NCBI GenBank assembly: GCA_041743835.1
Contig: JBGTLW010000223.1
Span: forward strand, 1 to 8,255
Length of the DNA stretch: 8,255 nucleotides
From: JBGTLW01 sp041743835
GTDB taxonomy: Bacteria; Planctomycetota; Phycisphaerae; Phycisphaerales; Phycisphaeraceae
Direction of reading: 5' to 3'
Position numbers and translations under genes: made by a program. Position 1 is the first letter of the stretch, and the number at the start of each line of letters is the position of its first letter. The notes under the pieces were generated by a model. That model saw only the letters and a list, made by a program, of their open reading frames with translations, had not been told where the DNA came from and ran no database searches. This document shows positions 6,521-8,255 of this stretch, piece after piece.

Positions 6521-7761
6521 ACGCACAGGTGCTCGACCAGCTCCGCGCCCTGATCCGCCCAAACCCGGCGTGGTATGCACTGGCCGCAGCGATCGGCCTG
6601 ACCATCCTCGGCGTCAACGCCATCCAGACCGTCGAGGGCCTCGGCTCCGTCCCCGCGGGCGTCGCAGGCAAACAGGGCTGGCTCTGGCTCCCCGCGGGCA
6701 TTGTCATGATGCTCGTCGTCATGCTCCCGCATCCACGATTGCTCGGCCACATCGCGTACGCTTCCTTCGGCGTCACGCTTGTCATCCTCGCCTACATGGT
6801 CATACCAAACGCGCCACGCGTCCCCACCATCAACGGAGCACGCGCGTGGATCGACCTCGGCGTCATGATGTTCCAGCCCGCAGAGCTCGCGAAGCTCACC
6901 TTCATCCTCGCCCTGGCGTGGTACCTCCGATACCGCTCAAGCTACCGCGGGCTCAAGGGCCTCATCGTCCCGTTCCTCATCATGTTCGTCCCCGTCGGCT
7001 TTATCCTCAAGCAGCCGGACCTCGGCTCGGCCCTGGTCTTCGCGCCCACCATGTTCATCATGCTCGTCGCAGCAGGTGCCAAGCTCCGGCACATCTTCCT
7101 GCTCGTGGGCATCGGCCTTGTCATCCTCACGCTGGTCATCACCGCCGTCCTCATCGACCCGCCACACGAACGCGGCGTCACGGGCAAAGGAAAGCTCCCC
7201 GGCTGGACGCACATCCTCGCATCGCACCAGGAAAAACGCATCGCCGCACTCGTCTGGCCCAAACGCTACGAAAACCGCGAAGCATTCCAGCAGATCACCG
7301 CCACAAGACTCGCAGGAGCAGGCGGGATCACCGGCGTCGGCCGAGACCGCGCCCACACACTCATCAAATACAACCGGCTCCCCGAACCACACAACGACAT
7401 GATCTTCTCCGTCATCGTCTGCCGATGGGGGTTGCTTGGCGCGATGGTCACCGTCGCCATGTACTTCGTCCTCCTCGCCTCGTTCCTCCTCACAGCCGCA
7501 CGCAGCAAAGACCCCTTCGCCCGCCTATGCTGCGTGGGGTTCGGCGGCATCATCTTCACACAGGCATCCATCAACATCGGCGTCTGCGTCGGCATCCTAC
7601 CCGTCACAGGCATCACGCTCCCCTTCATCTCCTACGGCGGGTCGAGCCTCCTGTTCACCTTCGCCATGGTCGGCCTGGTTATCAACTTCGCCTCCAGACG
7701 CCCACAAAAACTAGCAAGACCAAGCTTCGAATTCGACCACACCGACCCCATCACCCCCTAG
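6517..7761 (+). CDS. rodA: RodA, SEDS-family peptidoglycan glycosyltransferase
   Basis: A 414-residue polytopic membrane protein of the SEDS (RodA/FtsW/SpoVE) family, which polymerises lipid II into glycan strands with a class B PBP. Family landmarks are ARAWIDLG from about 108 and FQPAELAK (Glu123), KQPDLGSA (165-172), an extracellular segment ending in LPEPHNDMIF with Asp294 at the position of the catalytic Asp of RodA, and PFISYGGSSLL (369-379). RWIDLG-, KQPDLG- and LPEPH-like motifs resemble RodA more than FtsW. The start is a TTG at 6517 whose last two bases and the following A form the TGA of the PBP2 gene (TTGA overlap). A GAGGG lies 12 bases upstream, inside the PBP2 gene. A GTG four codons later is an alternative. 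Oddly, after FSVIV the sequence reads CRWG (302-305) where E. coli RodA and FtsW have Glu-Glu before the Leu-Gly. Leu codons are overwhelmingly CTC. Confidence 0.95.
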   Translation: MNAQVLDQLRALIRPNPAWYALAAAIGLTILGVNAIQTVEGLGSVPAGVAGKQGWLWLPAGIVMMLVVMLPHPRLLGHIAYASFGVTLVILAYMVIPNAPRVPTINGARAWIDLGVMMFQPAELAKLTFILALAWYLRYRSSYRGLKGLIVPFLIMFVPVGFILKQPDLGSALVFAPTMFIMLVAAGAKLRHIFLLVGIGLVILTLVITAVLIDPPHERGVTGKGKLPGWTHILASHQEKRIAALVWPKRYENREAFQQITATRLAGAGGITGVGRDRAHTLIKYNRLPEPHNDMIFSVIVCRWGLLGAMVTVAMYFVLLASFLLTAARSKDPFARLCCVGFGGIIFTQASINIGVCVGILPVTGITLPFISYGGSSLLFTFAMVGLVINFASRRPQKLARPSFEFDHTDPITP

Positions 7762-7837
7762 CGCCTAGCGCCAAACCCCCAGCGCCTACTCCCCCTCCCC
7801 CTCCCCCTAGCGCCTAACCCCTAACCCCCAGCGCCTA
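7760..7837 (+). repeat. Low-complexity spacer of AGCGCCTA words and C-tracts between rodA and rsmG
   Basis: The octamer AGCGCCTA occurs exactly at 7760-7767, 7781-7788, 7809-7816 and 7830-7837, with a variant AGCGCCAA at 7767-7774 sharing one base with the first copy. Between the copies are C-runs: CCCCC at 7776-7780, three tandem CCCCCT units at 7791-7808, and a CCCCTAACCCCC stretch at 7820-7829. The first copy begins in the rodA stop codon and the last ends five bases before the rsmG ATG. The spacing is irregular, so this is neither a CRISPR array nor a simple microsatellite. On the opposite strand the runs are G-tracts that could fold into a quadruplex. Function is unknown. Confidence 0.8.
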
Positions 7838-7842
7838 CCCAC

Positions 7843-8255
7843 ATGCCCACCCCCATCCCCGACTTCGTCCACGAAGACCTCGCCGCGCTAGAGATCGCGC
7901 TCACATCCCAGGCCATCGACCAACTCGCCAAGTACCTCAGCCTGCTGCTCGACGCCAACACGCGCATGAACCTCACAGCCGTGCGAGACCCCGACACCGC
8001 CTGGCGCCGCCTCATCATCGACTCGCTCACCGTACTCCCCGGCATGGAAGACATGCCCCCCGGCTCAACCGTCATCGACGTTGGCACAGGCGGAGGTATG
8101 CCCGGCATCCCACTCGCCATCGCCCGCCCGGACCTTCGCTTCACACTCATCGACGCCACCGGCAAGAAAGCCGCGTTCGTCACCCAAACCATCGCCACCA
8201 TGCGCCTGCCCAACGCCACCGCCTTGCAAGCCCGGGCCGAGCTGCTCGGCCGCGA
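7843..8255 (+). CDS. rsmG: 16S rRNA (guanine527-N7)-methyltransferase RsmG (GidB), 5' part
   Basis: The frame opens with ATG at 7843 and is still open at the right edge, giving 137 residues of an enzyme usually a little over 200 long. RsmG uses S-adenosylmethionine to methylate G527 of 16S rRNA in the 530 loop. Visible family features are an N-terminal helical part with YLSLLLDANTRMNLTAVRD, then an IIDSL segment, and the SAM-binding motif DVGTGGG at 79-85 followed by MPGIPLAIARPDL. A DATGKKAAF segment follows, where family members bind the cofactor and rRNA. No Shine-Dalgarno site is seen before the ATG; the repeat spacer ends five bases upstream. The same-strand position after rodA allows read-through transcription, but no functional tie between wall growth and rRNA methylation is known. 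Confidence 0.93.
   Translation, partial: MPTPIPDFVHEDLAALEIALTSQAIDQLAKYLSLLLDANTRMNLTAVRDPDTAWRRLIIDSLTVLPGMEDMPPGSTVIDVGTGGGMPGIPLAIARPDLRFTLIDATGKKAAFVTQTIATMRLPNATALQARAELLGR

Noticed and set aside
5679..7817. A 712-codon + strand frame overlapping the PBP2 and rodA genes
   Set aside because: The product is almost entirely Ser, Pro, Arg, Thr and Ala with no domain, as expected for an alternate frame of C-rich coding DNA. The overlapped genes have strong family motifs.
7760..7837. Possible CRISPR array or protein-coding repeat
   Set aside because: The repeated unit is only eight bases, spacing is irregular, spacers are C-runs and not unique sequences, and there is no cas gene.
7821..8219. 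A 132-codon open frame on the - strand at the right end
   Set aside because: It lies opposite rsmG, whose SAM-binding motif and other family signatures are clear on the + strand; the - strand product has no recognisable feature.

Overview
The window is GC-rich, densely coded bacterial chromosome, with every recognisable gene on the + strand. It reads as ordinary housekeeping DNA: there is no mobile element, CRISPR array, tRNA or rRNA. The long 67-kDa-type signal peptide peptidase, the poly-arginine tail, weak or absent Shine-Dalgarno sites and the overall protein style suggest a Planctomycetes-like bacterium, possibly Phycisphaerae. This is an inference from sequence style, not from a marker gene.

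Left part (1-2082). The window opens inside a gene whose product ends in a Gly/Ser/Asp-rich linker, nine consecutive arginines and an acidic tail, as seen in many RNA-associated proteins. Its TGA stop overlaps the ATG of a 342-residue NAD(P)-dependent dehydrogenase-like protein related to dihydrodipicolinate reductase and 2,4-diaminopentanoate dehydrogenase. A 72-base gap carries a clear -10 box 7 bases before the next ATG, so the next gene, a LolD/MacB-type ABC transporter ATPase, may be made from a leaderless mRNA. That ATPase has an altered signature motif (LSGGP) and no permease beside it.

Middle (2083-6520). A 161-base intergenic stretch holds a hairpin and a weak candidate promoter. It is followed by sppA, encoding an exported membrane serine/lysine protease with Lys183 and Ser394 in the right contexts. 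After a short G-rich spacer with inverted repeats comes a PBP2-type peptidoglycan transpeptidase (mrdA-like), with all three penicillin-binding motifs and an enlarged N-terminal half.

Right part (6517-8255). rodA, the SEDS glycosyltransferase partner of PBP2, starts at a TTG codon overlapping the PBP2 stop, so the two are probably translationally coupled. Together they form the core polymerase/cross-linker pair for lateral wall growth. After rodA lies an 82-base low-complexity spacer of repeated AGCGCCTA words and C-tracts, and then the 5' part of rsmG (16S rRNA m7G527 methyltransferase), which runs off the right edge.

I found no convincing new multi-gene system. The points most worth a second look are the rodA-rsmG repeat spacer, the RodA residues C302-R303 where relatives have Glu-Glu, the LSGGP signature, the leaderless promoter layout, and a change from G-rich to C-rich coding strand between sppA and rodA.
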